A stretch of DNA of 64,000 bases, from the NCBI RefSeq assembly GCF_021458635.1, contig NZ_JAIRDQ010000001.1, positions 186,001 through 250,000 of the forward strand. The letters are read 5' to 3'. Below the pieces are notes generated by a model, which saw only the letters and a list, made by a program, of their open reading frames with translations, was not told where the DNA came from and searched no databases. Below, one piece after another: positions 34,484 to 44,726 of the stretch. The position numbers and the translations under genes were made by a program. Source of the stretch: Bradyrhizobium monzae (GTDB lineage Bacteria > Pseudomonadota > Alphaproteobacteria > Rhizobiales > Xanthobacteraceae). Each line of letters starts with the position of its first letter. Positions within the stretch are counted from its first letter, which is position 1.

Positions 34484-34797
34484 GCGGTTTTTCCAAGCTT
34501 TCGTGTCGACTGCGCGTTGGCGCGACGGGGCAGCGACGCAACCTCCGCGCCTACCTCCTTCTCCGCCAGCCGCAGCTCATATTGCTGTTGCAGGTTCATC
34601 CAGAATTGCGGGCTGGTGCCAAACCAGTGACCCAGGCGCAGCGCAGTGTCGGCGGTGATGCCGCGCTGCCCGTTAATGATGCCGGTGATGCGATTGACCG
34701 GCACCTCAATCTGGCGCGACAACTCAGCGGCCGTGATGCCGATTTCGCGCAGCTCTTCGGCGAGCTGTTCGCCGGGATGTATGGGTGTATGGGGCAT
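34480..34797 (-). CDS. higA: HigA-family (XRE) antitoxin, without adjacent HigB
   Basis: 105 aa from MPHTPIHPGE at 34797; eight further residues upstream are possible. HPGEQLAEELREIGITAAELSRQIEVPVNRITGIINGQRGITADTALRLGHWFGTSPQFWMNLQQQYEL is the canonical HigA/VapI helix-turn-helix. HigA normally neutralises the HigB mRNA interferase encoded just upstream. Here only 79 bp lie between rarA and this start, so no higB is present. Instead, its stop overlaps the pseudouridine synthase start. It may be a solitary regulator. A dyad at 34824-34840 sits upstream as a probable operator. Confidence 0.88.
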   Translation of the reverse strand: MPHTPIHPGEQLAEELREIGITAAELSRQIEVPVNRITGIINGQRGITADTALRLGHWFGTSPQFWMNLQQQYELRLAEKEVGAEVASLPRRANAQSTRKLGKTA

Positions 34798-34823
34798 AGG
34801 AATTCCTAGGCGGATTAGCAAGA

Positions 34824-34847
34824 TTTACGCGTTACGTAAACCGTAAA
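34824..34847. promoter_or_regulatory. TTTACG dyad upstream of higA, candidate operator
   Basis: TTTACG, 5-nt spacer, CGTAAA (34824-34840), followed by another CGTAAA at 34842-34847. It lies 27 bp upstream of the antitoxin start, where Xre-type antitoxins usually bind their own promoter. The A/T content is high against the local background. Confidence 0.5.
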
Positions 34848-34876
34848 TACACGTCCTGGGGGCAGGCTTCGATGCC

Positions 34877-36207
34877 TTATTTCTCGCCCCGCTCCTTGCG
34901 CAGCTTGGCCCAGTAGTCCAGCCGTTTGCGGATCTCCCGCTCGAAACCGCGCTCGGGCGGGTCGTAGAAGGTCTGGCGACCCAGGGCTTCCGGGAAGTAG
35001 TCCTGGCCGGAGAAGGCGTCGGGAGTATCGTGGTCGTATTCGTAGGCTGCGCCGTAGCCCTCCGACTTCATCAGCTTGGTCGGCGAGTTCAGGATGTGCT
35101 TTGGCGGCAGCAGCGAGCCGGCCTGTTTTGCGACCTGCATCGCAGCCTTGAAGGCAGTGTAGACCGCGTTCGATTTCGGCGCGGTGGCGAGATAGACCAC
35201 GGCCTGCGCGATCGCGAGTTCGCCCTCGGGATGGCCGAGGAAGTCGAAGGCGTCCTTCGCCGCATTGGCGATGACGAGCGCCTGCGGATCGGCAAGGCCG
35301 ATGTCCTCGACCGCCATGCGCACGACACGGCGGGCGAGGAACAGCGGATCCTCGCCGGCGTCCAACATGCGCGCGAGATAATACAACGCGGCATCGGGAT
35401 CGGAGCCGCGCACCGATTTATGCAGGGCCGAGATCAGATTGTAATGGCCGTCGGCGGATTTGTCGTAGATCGGCGCGCGGCGTTGCAGGATGTCCTGCAA
35501 CTGCGCGGCATTGAAAATCTCGTCCGCTCGCGCCGAACGCCAGACCTCTTCAGCGAGCGTCAGCGAGGCGCGGCCGTCACCATCGGCCATCCGCACCAGC
35601 ACGGCGCGTGCCTCTTCATCGAGCGGCAGCTTGCGGCCCTCGACCTGCTCGGCATGCGCGAATAGCCTTTCGATCGCGGCGGCATCGAGCGAGCGAAACA
35701 CCAGGACGCGCGCGCGGGACAGAAGCGCCGCGTTGAGCTCGAAGGACGGGTTTTCGGTGGTGGCGCCGACCATCACGACGGTGCCGTCCTCCATCACCGG
35801 CAGAAACGAATCCTGCTGGGCGCGGTTGAAGCGATGCACCTCGTCGACGAACAGCAGCGTGCCCTTGCCCATCTCGCGGCGGGCACGCGCGGCGTCGAAC
35901 GCTTTCTTCAGGTCTGCGACGCCGGAGAACACCGCGGAGATCTGCTCGAAATGCAGATCGGTCGCATCCGCCAACAGCCGCGCCACCGTGGTCTTGCCGG
36001 TGCCGGGGGGGCCCCAAAACACCAGCGAGCCGAGCGTGCGCGTCTCCAGCATGCGCGTCAGCGCACCGTCTGGGCCGAGGATGTGATCCTGGCCGACGAC
36101 CTCCGACAGCGCACGCGGCCGTAAGCGATCCGGCAGCGGATGCGGGGCCTCGTGATCGAGCCCCGCCGCGGCAAAGAGAGTTGGCGTCTCCTGTGGTCGT
36201 TTCGGAC

Positions 36208-36211
<4 letters not shown>
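34877..36211 (-). CDS. rarA: Replication-associated recombination protein A (RarA/MgsA)
   Basis: 444 aa, the family length. The AAA+ core carries Walker A GPPGTGKT at 67-74 and Walker B LLFVDEVHRFN with Asp123/Glu124, and sensor 1 GATTENPSFELNAALLSRARV. The C-terminal tetramerisation/helical region has SADGHYNLISALHKSVRGSDPDAALYYLARMLDAGEDPLFLARRVVR, diagnostic for RarA. It acts at stalled replication forks with SSB and RecA. Its ATG overlaps the Deg protease stop by 4 bp (ATGA), so the two genes are co-translated, an order seen in many alphaproteobacteria. Confidence 0.96.
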
Positions 36212-37611
<1,400 letters not shown>

Positions 37612-37926
37612 TCCTACCTCATGGAAAAGACGCCGGAATATAGGCGCGTTCGCGCCCCAATAGAAGGGCGCGAGGGGGCAATATTCGGCCCTCTCCCGGT
37701 GTCACCGGCGTGCAAGCCGTGCGTGCAAAATGACGATTTGCGGTCGCCGCACATTGGCATGACAGACATCATCTTGCATGCTGGGCGTTGGCGGATTCGG
37801 CTGCGGCGAAATTACATCAGCGGGAACCATCGCAGCCGTGACGCGCCGTCGCGGGACAGTCATCGATCATTCTTAGGCTCTCCTGTTGCGACTTGGGGAA
37901 GTTGGTCAAACCAATGGAGTGGTGAC
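37612..37926. other. Divergent intergenic region, 315 bp
   Basis: It lies between the Deg protease start (minus) and the porin start (plus), so both promoters must be here. A small dyad TTGGT-CAA-ACCAA at 37902-37914 lies just before the porin ribosome site (GGAG at 37916). I see no gene, no long repeat and no clear sigma-54 site. Confidence 0.5.
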
Positions 37927-39543
37927 GTGAGCAGGACAAGAAATGCAGCCGTGGCGATTGGTCTCGCCGGCGCGCTGGCGGCCTCGCAGGCTCAGGCACA
38001 ATCGGCAAGCAACAGCGATCAGGAGATCGCGCTTCTGAAGCAACAGTTGAAGATGCTCGAGCAAAAGCTCGACAAGCTCCAGAACCAGACCGCCGCGAAC
38101 ACGGCGGCCGCGGCAAAAACCAGAGCCGAGGCAAAGGCTGAAGCGAAGGCGGAGGCACGCTCGGAGGCGAAGGCCGTCGTCGCCAACGCCAATGCGGCAT
38201 ATCCGGTCAAAGGCGCGCCGGCGTTATCCGGTGTTATCGTGACGATGCCGAACAACCGGCCGACCATCTGCACCGCCGACGGCGCAAACTGCGTCGCGAT
38301 CACCGGCCGCGTGCATTGGGACGTTGGCGGTTACGACTATCGTCCCAACACGGCCGCCACCGTGCCGCAGAGGCTCGACAGCGGCGAGAACGTCCGCCGC
38401 GCGCGCATCGGCCTCGCCGGAAAATTCTTCAACGATTGGAATTTCGCGCTGGTCTACGATTTCGGCGGCTCGTCGGACGGGTTTGGCGGCGCGGCTCCGG
38501 GATCGGTGCCCGGCGGCGGCGTATCCGGCGTGGAAAACGCGTATCTGAGCTATACGGGGTTGAAGCCATTCGGCGGAAAGATGGCGGTCGAGGCGGGCAT
38601 CATGGACGTGCCCTACACCTTGGACGAGGCCACCAGCTCCAACGACATCATGTTCATGGAGCGTGCATCGGCCGACATCATCGCGACCAACATCGCCGCC
38701 GGCGATTTCCGCTCGGCAGCCGGCACGCGCTGGTTCAACGATCAGCTCTGGATCGGCGCCTATGTCACCGGACCCGCGACGGGCGCAATCCACTCCGCTT
38801 CAGCCGCGGCACCGGCGGGCACAAGCGAGCAATATGGCGCCGTGGCGCGTGTTGCCGGCAATCCCATCAGCGGCAAGGACTACTCGGTGCATATCGGTGC
38901 CGACGCGCAATGGCTGATCCAGCCGCCGCGTAACCTCATCGCCAACACGCAGACGGTCACGCTCAGCGATCGTCCGGAATTGCGGCTCGACCCGACCACG
39001 CTGGTGTCGACGGGCGCGATCGCCAATGTCTCGGGCGCGCAGGTCTACAGCGTCGAAGCGGCTGCGACCTACGGTTCGTTCATCGTCCAGGGTGAGTACT
39101 TCTGGTACAATGTCGACCGCACCGCCAATACCGGCGTGCCGCTGGTCAGCGCGCCGAGCCTGAAATTCCAGGGCGGCTATGCGCAAGCCGGTTATGTGCT
39201 GACCGGCGAGGGCCGGACCTACAACGCAGCCAACGCAGCCTATAACGGCGTCAAGCCGGCGCATCCGTTCTCGCTCGATGGCGGCGGCTGGGGAGCGTGG
39301 GAAATCGCAGCACGCTTCTCGACGATCGACCTCAATGATCAGCTTGCGAGCGCCAACGGCGTCGCGGGCGGGCGCCAGAACATCTACACGCTTGCGCTCA
39401 ACTGGTACGTCAATGGTAACGTCCGCTTCATGCTCGATTACCTGCATGGCAACGTCTCCAAACAGACGCTGCCGCCGACTGCATTCGCCAATACGGGTTC
39501 GAACTTCGATGCCGTGGCAATGCGCACGCAGTTCGCATTCTGA
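37927..39543 (+). CDS. Outer-membrane porin, phosphate-selective O/P-like
   Basis: 538 aa from the GTG at 37927, with GGAG 7 nt upstream. The open frame extends more than 1.7 kb further upstream but only as an antisense shadow of the Deg gene. A signal peptide (about 1-22, ALAASQAQAQ) is followed by a short coiled coil (about 28-50, IALLKQQLKMLEQKLDKLQNQ) and an Ala/Lys/Glu-rich hinge (AEAKAEAKAEARSEAKA). The barrel starts at about residue 100, with RRARIGLAGKFFNDWNFALVYDFG, FMERASADIIATN and DYSVHIGADAQW. The last residues, AMRTQFAF, end in Phe, as outer-membrane barrels do. OprO/P members take up phosphate or polyphosphate; the solute is not certain here. Confidence 0.88.
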   Translation: MSRTRNAAVAIGLAGALAASQAQAQSASNSDQEIALLKQQLKMLEQKLDKLQNQTAANTAAAAKTRAEAKAEAKAEARSEAKAVVANANAAYPVKGAPALSGVIVTMPNNRPTICTADGANCVAITGRVHWDVGGYDYRPNTAATVPQRLDSGENVRRARIGLAGKFFNDWNFALVYDFGGSSDGFGGAAPGSVPGGGVSGVENAYLSYTGLKPFGGKMAVEAGIMDVPYTLDEATSSNDIMFMERASADIIATNIAAGDFRSAAGTRWFNDQLWIGAYVTGPATGAIHSASAAAPAGTSEQYGAVARVAGNPISGKDYSVHIGADAQWLIQPPRNLIANTQTVTLSDRPELRLDPTTLVSTGAIANVSGAQVYSVEAAATYGSFIVQGEYFWYNVDRTANTGVPLVSAPSLKFQGGYAQAGYVLTGEGRTYNAANAAYNGVKPAHPFSLDGGGWGAWEIAARFSTIDLNDQLASANGVAGGRQNIYTLALNWYVNGNVRFMLDYLHGNVSKQTLPPTAFANTGSNFDAVAMRTQFAF

Positions 39544-39582
39544 CGCGAACAAATCCGGGGGCGGCATGGCCGCTCCCGGAGG

Positions 39583-39966
39583 TTAAGCCGCGCGCTGCGG
39601 CTTCTTGACGGGCTCGACCTTGGGCGCCGGCGCGCAGGACAGCCGCTGCTGGTGGCTCTCTCCCCAGGTTTTCAGAATGTCGATCACCGGCCGCAGGCTC
39701 TCGCCGAGTTCGGACAGCGTATACTCCACCCGCGGCGGCACTTCGGCATAGACCTTGCGGATGACGAGCTTGTCCTCCTCCAGCGCGCGAAGCTGCTTGG
39801 TCAGCATACGCTGGGTGATGCCCGGCATCACGCGGCGCAATTCGCCGAAGCGCTGGGTGCCGCCCTGGAGGTGATAGAGGATCACGCCCTTCCATTTGCC
39901 GTCGATCAGGTCCAGCGTCGCCTCGACCGAGCAGCCGGGACGACGGGCAAAATTGCGACGTTTCAT
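39583..39966 (-). CDS. HxlR-family transcriptional regulator
   Basis: 127 aa from MKRRNFARRPGCSVEATLDLIDGKWK. The ribosome site GGGAAAG supports this Met over the one eight codons upstream. The HxlR winged helix is clear, with the redox-relevant Cys in RPGCSVEATLDLI, then RFGELRRVMPGITQRMLTKQLRALEEDKLVIR and VPPRVEYTLSELGESL. HxlR proteins usually respond to electrophiles or quinones and control an adjacent oxidoreductase. It is divergent from the quinone-oxidoreductase-like gene 121 bp away, with a dyad between them at 39980-40001. Confidence 0.92.
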   Translation of the reverse strand: MKRRNFARRPGCSVEATLDLIDGKWKGVILYHLQGGTQRFGELRRVMPGITQRMLTKQLRALEEDKLVIRKVYAEVPPRVEYTLSELGESLRPVIDILKTWGESHQQRLSCAPAPKVEPVKKPQRAA

Positions 39967-39979
39967 ACGTGCTTTCCCA

Positions 39980-40001
39980 ATAGTATCCAAACAGGGACTA
40001 T
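39980..40001. promoter_or_regulatory. Dyad between HxlR gene and oxidoreductase, candidate operator
   Basis: ATAGT, 12-nt spacer, ACTAT, located 13 bp upstream of the HxlR start and 86 bp upstream of the oxidoreductase start. HxlR-type dimers commonly bind dyads with TA-rich arms in such shared regions. The assignment is by position only. Confidence 0.45.
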
Positions 40002-40087
40002 ATCCCCGAATTTACAGTACTTGCCAAATGGGAGCTAGGGCGACAGTTAGAGCGGCAGGCGAATACGCCATCTGATGGAGACAAGCC

Positions 40088-41101
40088 ATGAAGGCCGTCG
40101 GCTACAAGAAGTCGCTTCCGATCGAGGATCAGGACGCGCTGATCGATTTCGAGACCGCCAAACCCGAGCCCAAGGGACGCGACATCCGCGTCGCGGTGAA
40201 GGCGATCTCGGCCAACCCGGTCGATTACAAGGTGCGCAAGCGTGCCGCCCCGCCCGAGGGCGAGACCAAGATTTTGGGCTATGACGCGGCCGGCGTGGTC
40301 GATGCCGTCGGCCCCGAGGTCACGCTGTTCAAGCCGGGCGACGAGGTGTTTTACGCGGGCTCGATCCTGCGCCAGGGCACCAATTCCGAATTCCACCTGG
40401 TCGACGAACGCATCGTCGGCAACAAGCCGAAGTCGCTGTCGTTCGCGCAAGCAGCCGCCCTCCCCCTCACCTCCATCACCGCCTGGGAATTGTTGTTCGA
40501 TCGTCTCGGCGCAGTCCCCGGCAAGAGCGTCGATCCGCGGACGCTTCTCATCACCGGCGGCGCCGGAGGTGTCGGCTCGATCCTGATCCAGCTCGCGCGG
40601 CGACTCACCGGTCTCACCGTGGTTGCGACGGCGGCGCGGCCGGAATCGCAAAAATGGTGCCTCGACCTCGGCGCGCACGCCGTGATCGATCACGGCAAGC
40701 CGATGAAGGAGCAGATCGAGAAACTGAAGCTGCCGCCGGTCGCACTGGTGGCAAGCCTCACCTTCACCGACCAGCACTACAAGAACATCGTCGAATTCAT
40801 GGCGCCGCAGGGAAGGTTCGGCCTGATCGACGATCCGCCCGAGTTCACCATGAGCACGTTCAAGGGCAAGGCGATATCGGTGCACTGGGAATCGATGTTC
40901 ACGCGCTCCTCATTCCAGACGCCTGACATGATCGCGCAGAATCACCTGCTCAATGACGTCGCCGACCTCATCGACAAGGGCGTGCTGCGCACCACGCTCG
41001 ACCAGACCTTTGGCACGATCAACGCAGCCAACCTCAAGCGCGCGCACGCGCTGCTCGAGAGCGGCAAGTCGCGCGGCAAGATCGTGCTGGAGGGGTGGTA
41101 G
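40088..41101 (+). CDS. Zinc-binding alcohol dehydrogenase family / quinone oxidoreductase-like protein
   Basis: 337 aa. MDR superfamily: VKAISANPVDYKVRKRAAPPEGETKILGYDAAGVVDAVG at about 38-75, and the NADPH-binding ITGGAGGVGSILIQLARRLTGLTVVATAARPE at about 157-187. Despite the family name, structural zinc Cys clusters are absent. It is thus the zinc-independent ZADH/quinone oxidoreductase branch, reducing quinones or enones with NADPH. With the divergent HxlR gene it forms a typical electrophile-response pair. A ribosome site AUGGAGAC precedes the ATG. A palindromic repeat follows. Confidence 0.9.
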   Translation: MKAVGYKKSLPIEDQDALIDFETAKPEPKGRDIRVAVKAISANPVDYKVRKRAAPPEGETKILGYDAAGVVDAVGPEVTLFKPGDEVFYAGSILRQGTNSEFHLVDERIVGNKPKSLSFAQAAALPLTSITAWELLFDRLGAVPGKSVDPRTLLITGGAGGVGSILIQLARRLTGLTVVATAARPESQKWCLDLGAHAVIDHGKPMKEQIEKLKLPPVALVASLTFTDQHYKNIVEFMAPQGRFGLIDDPPEFTMSTFKGKAISVHWESMFTRSSFQTPDMIAQNHLLNDVADLIDKGVLRTTLDQTFGTINAANLKRAHALLESGKSRGKIVLEGW

Positions 41102-41123
41102 GCGCAGGCCTCGTAGCGACTTC

Positions 41124-41211
41124 GGTGGGCAAAGGCGCGTTCGCGCCGTGCCCACCAACTTCTCAACCCGCGGGATCAAATTCGTGGGCACGCTACGCTT
41201 TGCCCACCCTA
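41124..41211. repeat. Palindromic repeat (family 'CGTAGGGTGGGCAAA'), second copy
   Basis: GGTGGGCAAAGGCGC...GTGCCCACC against GTGGGCACGCTACGCTTTGCCCACCCTA. It is closely related to 29696-29788 and lies between two convergent genes. Confidence 0.75.
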
Positions 41212-41232
41212 TGACCGCTGAGCTGGCCGTCG

Positions 41233-42291
41233 CTATTTCAATATAACGGACAACGCCGACAACAGCCGGTCGATCTGCTCATCGGTGCCCACGGTGACGC
41301 GCAGATAGTCCGAGATGCGCGGAGCCGTAAAGTGGCGGACGATCACCGCCTGCTCCCGCAGCGCCGCCGCAAGCACGGCGCCTTCATGCGCGGGATGGCG
41401 CGCGAACACGAAGTTGGCCAGGGACGGCAGCACCTCGAAACCAGCAGCCTTCAGTCCGCGGGTCAGCCGCTCCCTGCCCTCGATCACGCGAACGCGGCTC
41501 TGCTGGAAGTAGGATTCGTCCTCCAGCGAGGCGATCGCGCCGGCCTGAGCAGGCCGGCCGAGCGGATATGAATTGAAGCTGTCCTTCACGCGCGTCAGCC
41601 CATCGATCAGATCGGCATCGCCGATCGCATATCCGACCCGAAGCCCTGCCAGCGCGCGCGACTTGGACATGGTCTGCACGACCAGGAGATTCCGATGCGA
41701 CGCCACCAGCGGAATCGCGGTCTCGGCGCCGAAATCGACATAGGCCTCGTCAATGACCACGGGCACGTCCGGGTGCTCTTCCAGCAGCGCCGCGATCTCG
41801 CCGCGGGACAGTGCGATCCCGGTCGGCGCGTTCGGATTGGGGACGATGATCGCGCCGGCCGGCCGGCGATAGTCGGCGATGCGGATCTGCATGGCCTGAT
41901 CGAGCGGCACGGCTTCGTAGGCGATGCCGAACAGACCGCAATAGACGGGATAGAAACTGTAGGTGATATCGGGAAACAGCAGCGGCGCATCATGCTTCAG
42001 CAGCGCGACGAAGGCATGCGCCAGCACCTCGTCCGAGCCGTTGCCGACGAACACCTGCTCGGGTCTCACGCCGTGATAGGCGGCCAGGGCGGCCCGCAGC
42101 GCGGTCGCCTGCGGGTCCGGATAAAGACGCAGCGTATCGGCTGCCGCGCCGCGGATCGCCTCCAGCGCGCGCGGAGACGGACCGAGCGGGTTCTCATTGG
42201 TGTTCAGCTTGACCAAATCCGCCATGCGAGGCTGTTCACCCGGCACGTAGGGCTTCAAATCATGCGTCAAGCTGCTCCAGAAACGGCTCAT
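41233..42291 (-). CDS. hisC: Histidinol-phosphate aminotransferase (HisC-type)
   Basis: 352 aa. A class I/II PLP aminotransferase with [17 protein letters not shown] at the start, [30 protein letters not shown] with Asp181/Tyr184 and [14 protein letters not shown] with the PLP Lys210. The phosphate-binding features fit HisC, which converts imidazole-acetol-phosphate to histidinol-phosphate in histidine synthesis; related enzymes act on aromatic 2-oxo acids. It is not near other his genes. It is the second gene of a pair with the ClC channel gene, 12 bp downstream of that stop. Confidence 0.9.
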   Translation of the reverse strand: MSRFWSSLTHDLKPYVPGEQPRMADLVKLNTNENPLGPSPRALEAIRGAAADTLRLYPDPQATALRAALAAYHGVRPEQVFVGNGSDEVLAHAFVALLKHDAPLLFPDITYSFYPVYCGLFGIAYEAVPLDQAMQIRIADYRRPAGAIIVPNPNAPTGIALSRGEIAALLEEHPDVPVVIDEAYVDFGAETAIPLVASHRNLLVVQTMSKSRALAGLRVGYAIGDADLIDGLTRVKDSFNSYPLGRPAQAGAIASLEDESYFQQSRVRVIEGRERLTRGLKAAGFEVLPSLANFVFARHPAHEGAVLAAALREQAVIVRHFTAPRISDYLRVTVGTDEQIDRLLSALSVILK

Positions 42292-42303
42292 CTTCCTTCC
42301 CCC

Positions 42304-43602
42304 TCACGCGGGCGTCGCGCGCTCGACGAAGCCTTTTGCAAGCGCGTGATAGATACCCTCCTCGCAGATCATCCGCGAGACGAAATGCGCGATCAGCGCT
42401 GCTGCCATCAACGGCACGACCATGCCGTGATTGTCGGTCATCTCGGTCACGATCACGAAGGCGGTGATCGGCGCCTGCACGACGCCGGCGAAATACGAGA
42501 CCATGCCCAGCAGCATGATCGCACCGAGCGGCGCGTCGTGGAACAACGCGGCGATATTGCTGCCGATCCCGGCGCCGACGGCGAGCGACGGCGAAAAGAT
42601 GCCGCCCGGTATACCGCTGATCGCGGCAAAGGTGGTGGCCAGAAGCTTGAGAACGCCGAAATCTTGCGGCAGCGGCGTGCCGTGATCCAGCGCCTCCTTC
42701 ACCTGCACATAACCCGTGCCATAGATCGTGTCGCCCGAAACCAGGCCGCAAATCGCAACCGCGAGGCCGCAGGCAAATGCGAACCGGAGCGGATGGGCTT
42801 TGATCGCGCGTCCGAGCGGGTTCTTGAAGCCGCGCGCCATGGCGATGACGACGCGGCTGAACAGGCCGCCCGCGAGACCACCGACCACGCCGCAAAGCGG
42901 AACGGCCAGCCAATCGGCACCACGCGCCAGCGACATCGCGGTGCTGCCGAAATAGGCGTAATTGCCGGCCAGCGCGAGCGATGTCAGGCCGGCCGCGATG
43001 ACGGCTGCAATGATGAGGCTGGATGTGCGGGTCTCGAAAGCGCGGCTCATCTCCTCGATGCCGAAGACGATTCCCGCAAGCGGCGTGTTGAAGGCCGCGG
43101 CGACGCCGGCTGCGGCGCCTGCCAAAATCAGCCCGGGCTGGCGGCGTGGCGAGACGCGGCCGAGGGCGAACATGATGGAGGCGCCGACCTGAACGGTCGG
43201 CCCTTCCCGACCCACGGAGCCGCCGCACAGCAGCCCGAACAGGGTGAGGATCATCTTGCCGATCGCGATCCGCATCGAGACCAGGCTCTCGCGCGCCGCC
43301 TGATCGGTCAGATGCCGCGCGGCGATCGCCTGCGGAATGCCGCTGCCCTGCGCGTTCGGGAACAGACGGATGGTCAGATAGGCCGACAGCATGAAGCCGA
43401 GTGGCGTCACCGCCAGCACCGCATACCGCGACTTGGCCAACAGGAGCGTAAAGGCGTGCTGCGCGAGATCGGCCAACTGTGCCAGCGCCACCGCTGCGGC
43501 GCCGACGGCGATTCCGCCGAGCAGAAAGATCGCCCGGCGCTGCCATCGCGCGGATGTCAGCCTGAACAGGCGCTTGTGACGGGTCGACAGGGGCCAGAGC
43601 AT
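42304..43602 (-). CDS. ClC-family chloride channel/transporter
   Basis: 432 aa with at least ten hydrophobic helices. The three ion-site signatures are GSGIPQ at 86-91, GREGPTVQ with the gating Glu133, and GIFSPSLAVGAGIG in the second half. The glutamate is present, so it may be a proton/chloride antiporter, as in ClcA. Unlike larger ClC proteins there is no CBS domain. It is an inner-membrane protein. It is transcribed before hisC with a 12-bp gap. No functional reason for the pairing is obvious. Confidence 0.92.
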   Translation of the reverse strand: MLWPLSTRHKRLFRLTSARWQRRAIFLLGGIAVGAAAVALAQLADLAQHAFTLLLAKSRYAVLAVTPLGFMLSAYLTIRLFPNAQGSGIPQAIAARHLTDQAARESLVSMRIAIGKMILTLFGLLCGGSVGREGPTVQVGASIMFALGRVSPRRQPGLILAGAAAGVAAAFNTPLAGIVFGIEEMSRAFETRTSSLIIAAVIAAGLTSLALAGNYAYFGSTAMSLARGADWLAVPLCGVVGGLAGGLFSRVVIAMARGFKNPLGRAIKAHPLRFAFACGLAVAICGLVSGDTIYGTGYVQVKEALDHGTPLPQDFGVLKLLATTFAAISGIPGGIFSPSLAVGAGIGSNIAALFHDAPLGAIMLLGMVSYFAGVVQAPITAFVIVTEMTDNHGMVVPLMAAALIAHFVSRMICEEGIYHALAKGFVERATPA

Positions 43603-43732
43603 GGAACCCCCGTTTTAGCCGGTCGCGCCGCCAATTGAAGTAGCAAGTGGGTAGACCAGCTAGGCTGGAACTATGCCCTCGACGAACACCAGCCGCCGCT
43701 CCAGCGCGCCGGCGCGGATCTTCAACGCCTCG

Positions 43733-43802
43733 GCATGATCTTGTCGGAAAACCGCTTCACACTTTGCGCTAAGGCGGCCCTTCGGGTCCGGATCATGCTC
43801 TA
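43733..43802. repeat. CATG-type palindromic repeat abutting a stop codon, second copy
   Basis: On the minus strand it reads TAG-AGCATGATCCGGACCCG, then ...GCGGTTTTCCGACAAGATCATGC. The terminal arms GCATGATC / GATCATGC are complementary, and the TAG is the stop of the SDR gene. It has the same family and orientation as 17544-17594 and 51556-51606. Confidence 0.8.
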
Positions 43803-44588
43803 CGCGATGGTGTTGACGATGCCGCCTTCCGCGCGCAGCGCCGCGCCGTTGGTCGCGGACGCTTCCTTCGAGGCGACGTAGACCACCATATTCGCGATCT
43901 CGTCGACGCTGGCAAAGCGCTGGATCAGCGAGCTCGGGCGATGCTGCTTGACGAAATTGGCAGCGGCTTCGTCGACCGACTGACCGTTCTGCTTGGCGAG
44001 ATCCTTCACAAAGGTCTCGACGCCTTCGGACATGGTCGGGCCGGGGAGCACCGAGTTCACCGTGACCGCGGTGCCCTGGGTGAGCTGCGCGAGGCCACGC
44101 GCGACCGCGAGCTGCGCCGTCTTGCTCATGCCGTAGTGGATCATCTCGGCGGGAATGTTCAGCCCTGATTCCGAGGAGATGAAGACGATGCGGCCCCAGT
44201 TGCGCTTCAGCATGCCCTTCATATACGCGCGCGACAGCCGCACGCCGCTCATCACGTTGACCTCGAAGAAGCGGCTCCAGTCCTCGTCCGGAATCTCGAA
44301 AAAGTCCTTCGGCTCGAAGATGCCGGCATTGTTGATGAGGATGTCGACCTCCGGGAGTGCCGCTACGAGCGCCTTGCAGCCCGAAGCGGTCGAGACGTCG
44401 GCGGCAATGCCGCGGACCCTGGCACCCGTTCCTTCCAGCTTGCGTACGGCCGCATCGACCTTGTCCTGGCCACGCCCGTTGATCACCACGCTCGCGCCCG
44501 AGCCAGCGAGGCCTTTTGCGATGGCGTGGCCGATGCCGGCGGTCGAGCCGGTCACGAGGGCGGTCTTTCCGGACAAGTCGATCTTCAT
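43800..44588 (-). CDS. SDR-family NAD(P)-dependent oxidoreductase
   Basis: 262 aa. Classical SDR: TGSTAGIG at 14-21, DVS, NNAGIFEPKDFFEIP, the catalytic SSESG Ser and YGMSK with Tyr/Lys, then NSVLPGPTMSEGVETFVKDLA. All catalytic residues are present. The substrate is unknown; it resembles 3-oxoacyl-ACP reductase-like SDRs of soil bacteria. It is preceded by AUGGAGAUG-type sequence, a good ribosome site. It stands between a cytochrome gene and the ClC pair without clear operon links. Its TAG stop lies at the edge of a palindromic repeat. Confidence 0.9.
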   Translation of the reverse strand: MKIDLSGKTALVTGSTAGIGHAIAKGLAGSGASVVINGRGQDKVDAAVRKLEGTGARVRGIAADVSTASGCKALVAALPEVDILINNAGIFEPKDFFEIPDEDWSRFFEVNVMSGVRLSRAYMKGMLKRNWGRIVFISSESGLNIPAEMIHYGMSKTAQLAVARGLAQLTQGTAVTVNSVLPGPTMSEGVETFVKDLAKQNGQSVDEAAANFVKQHRPSSLIQRFASVDEIANMVVYVASKEASATNGAALRAEGGIVNTIA

Positions 44589-44726
44589 GAATCATCTCCA
44601 TTGAGCTGAAGCGGATATCGTGTGCTGCAAGGGCGCGTGCAATCGCCGCTCACCGACGCGTGAGGATCAACCGCGTGAGTTTGGGAATGGCGGGCATGGC
44701 GCGCGATGAGCGCGCCGTTGCCTACC

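Noticed and set aside
37740..37800. A sigma-54-type promoter (TTGGCATG...TTGCATG)
   Set aside because: The GG-to-GC distance is about 20 bp instead of the required 10-11.
41695..43638. A 647-aa plus-strand open frame
   Set aside because: It is antisense to hisC and the ClC gene, both of which have complete catalytic or transport motifs.
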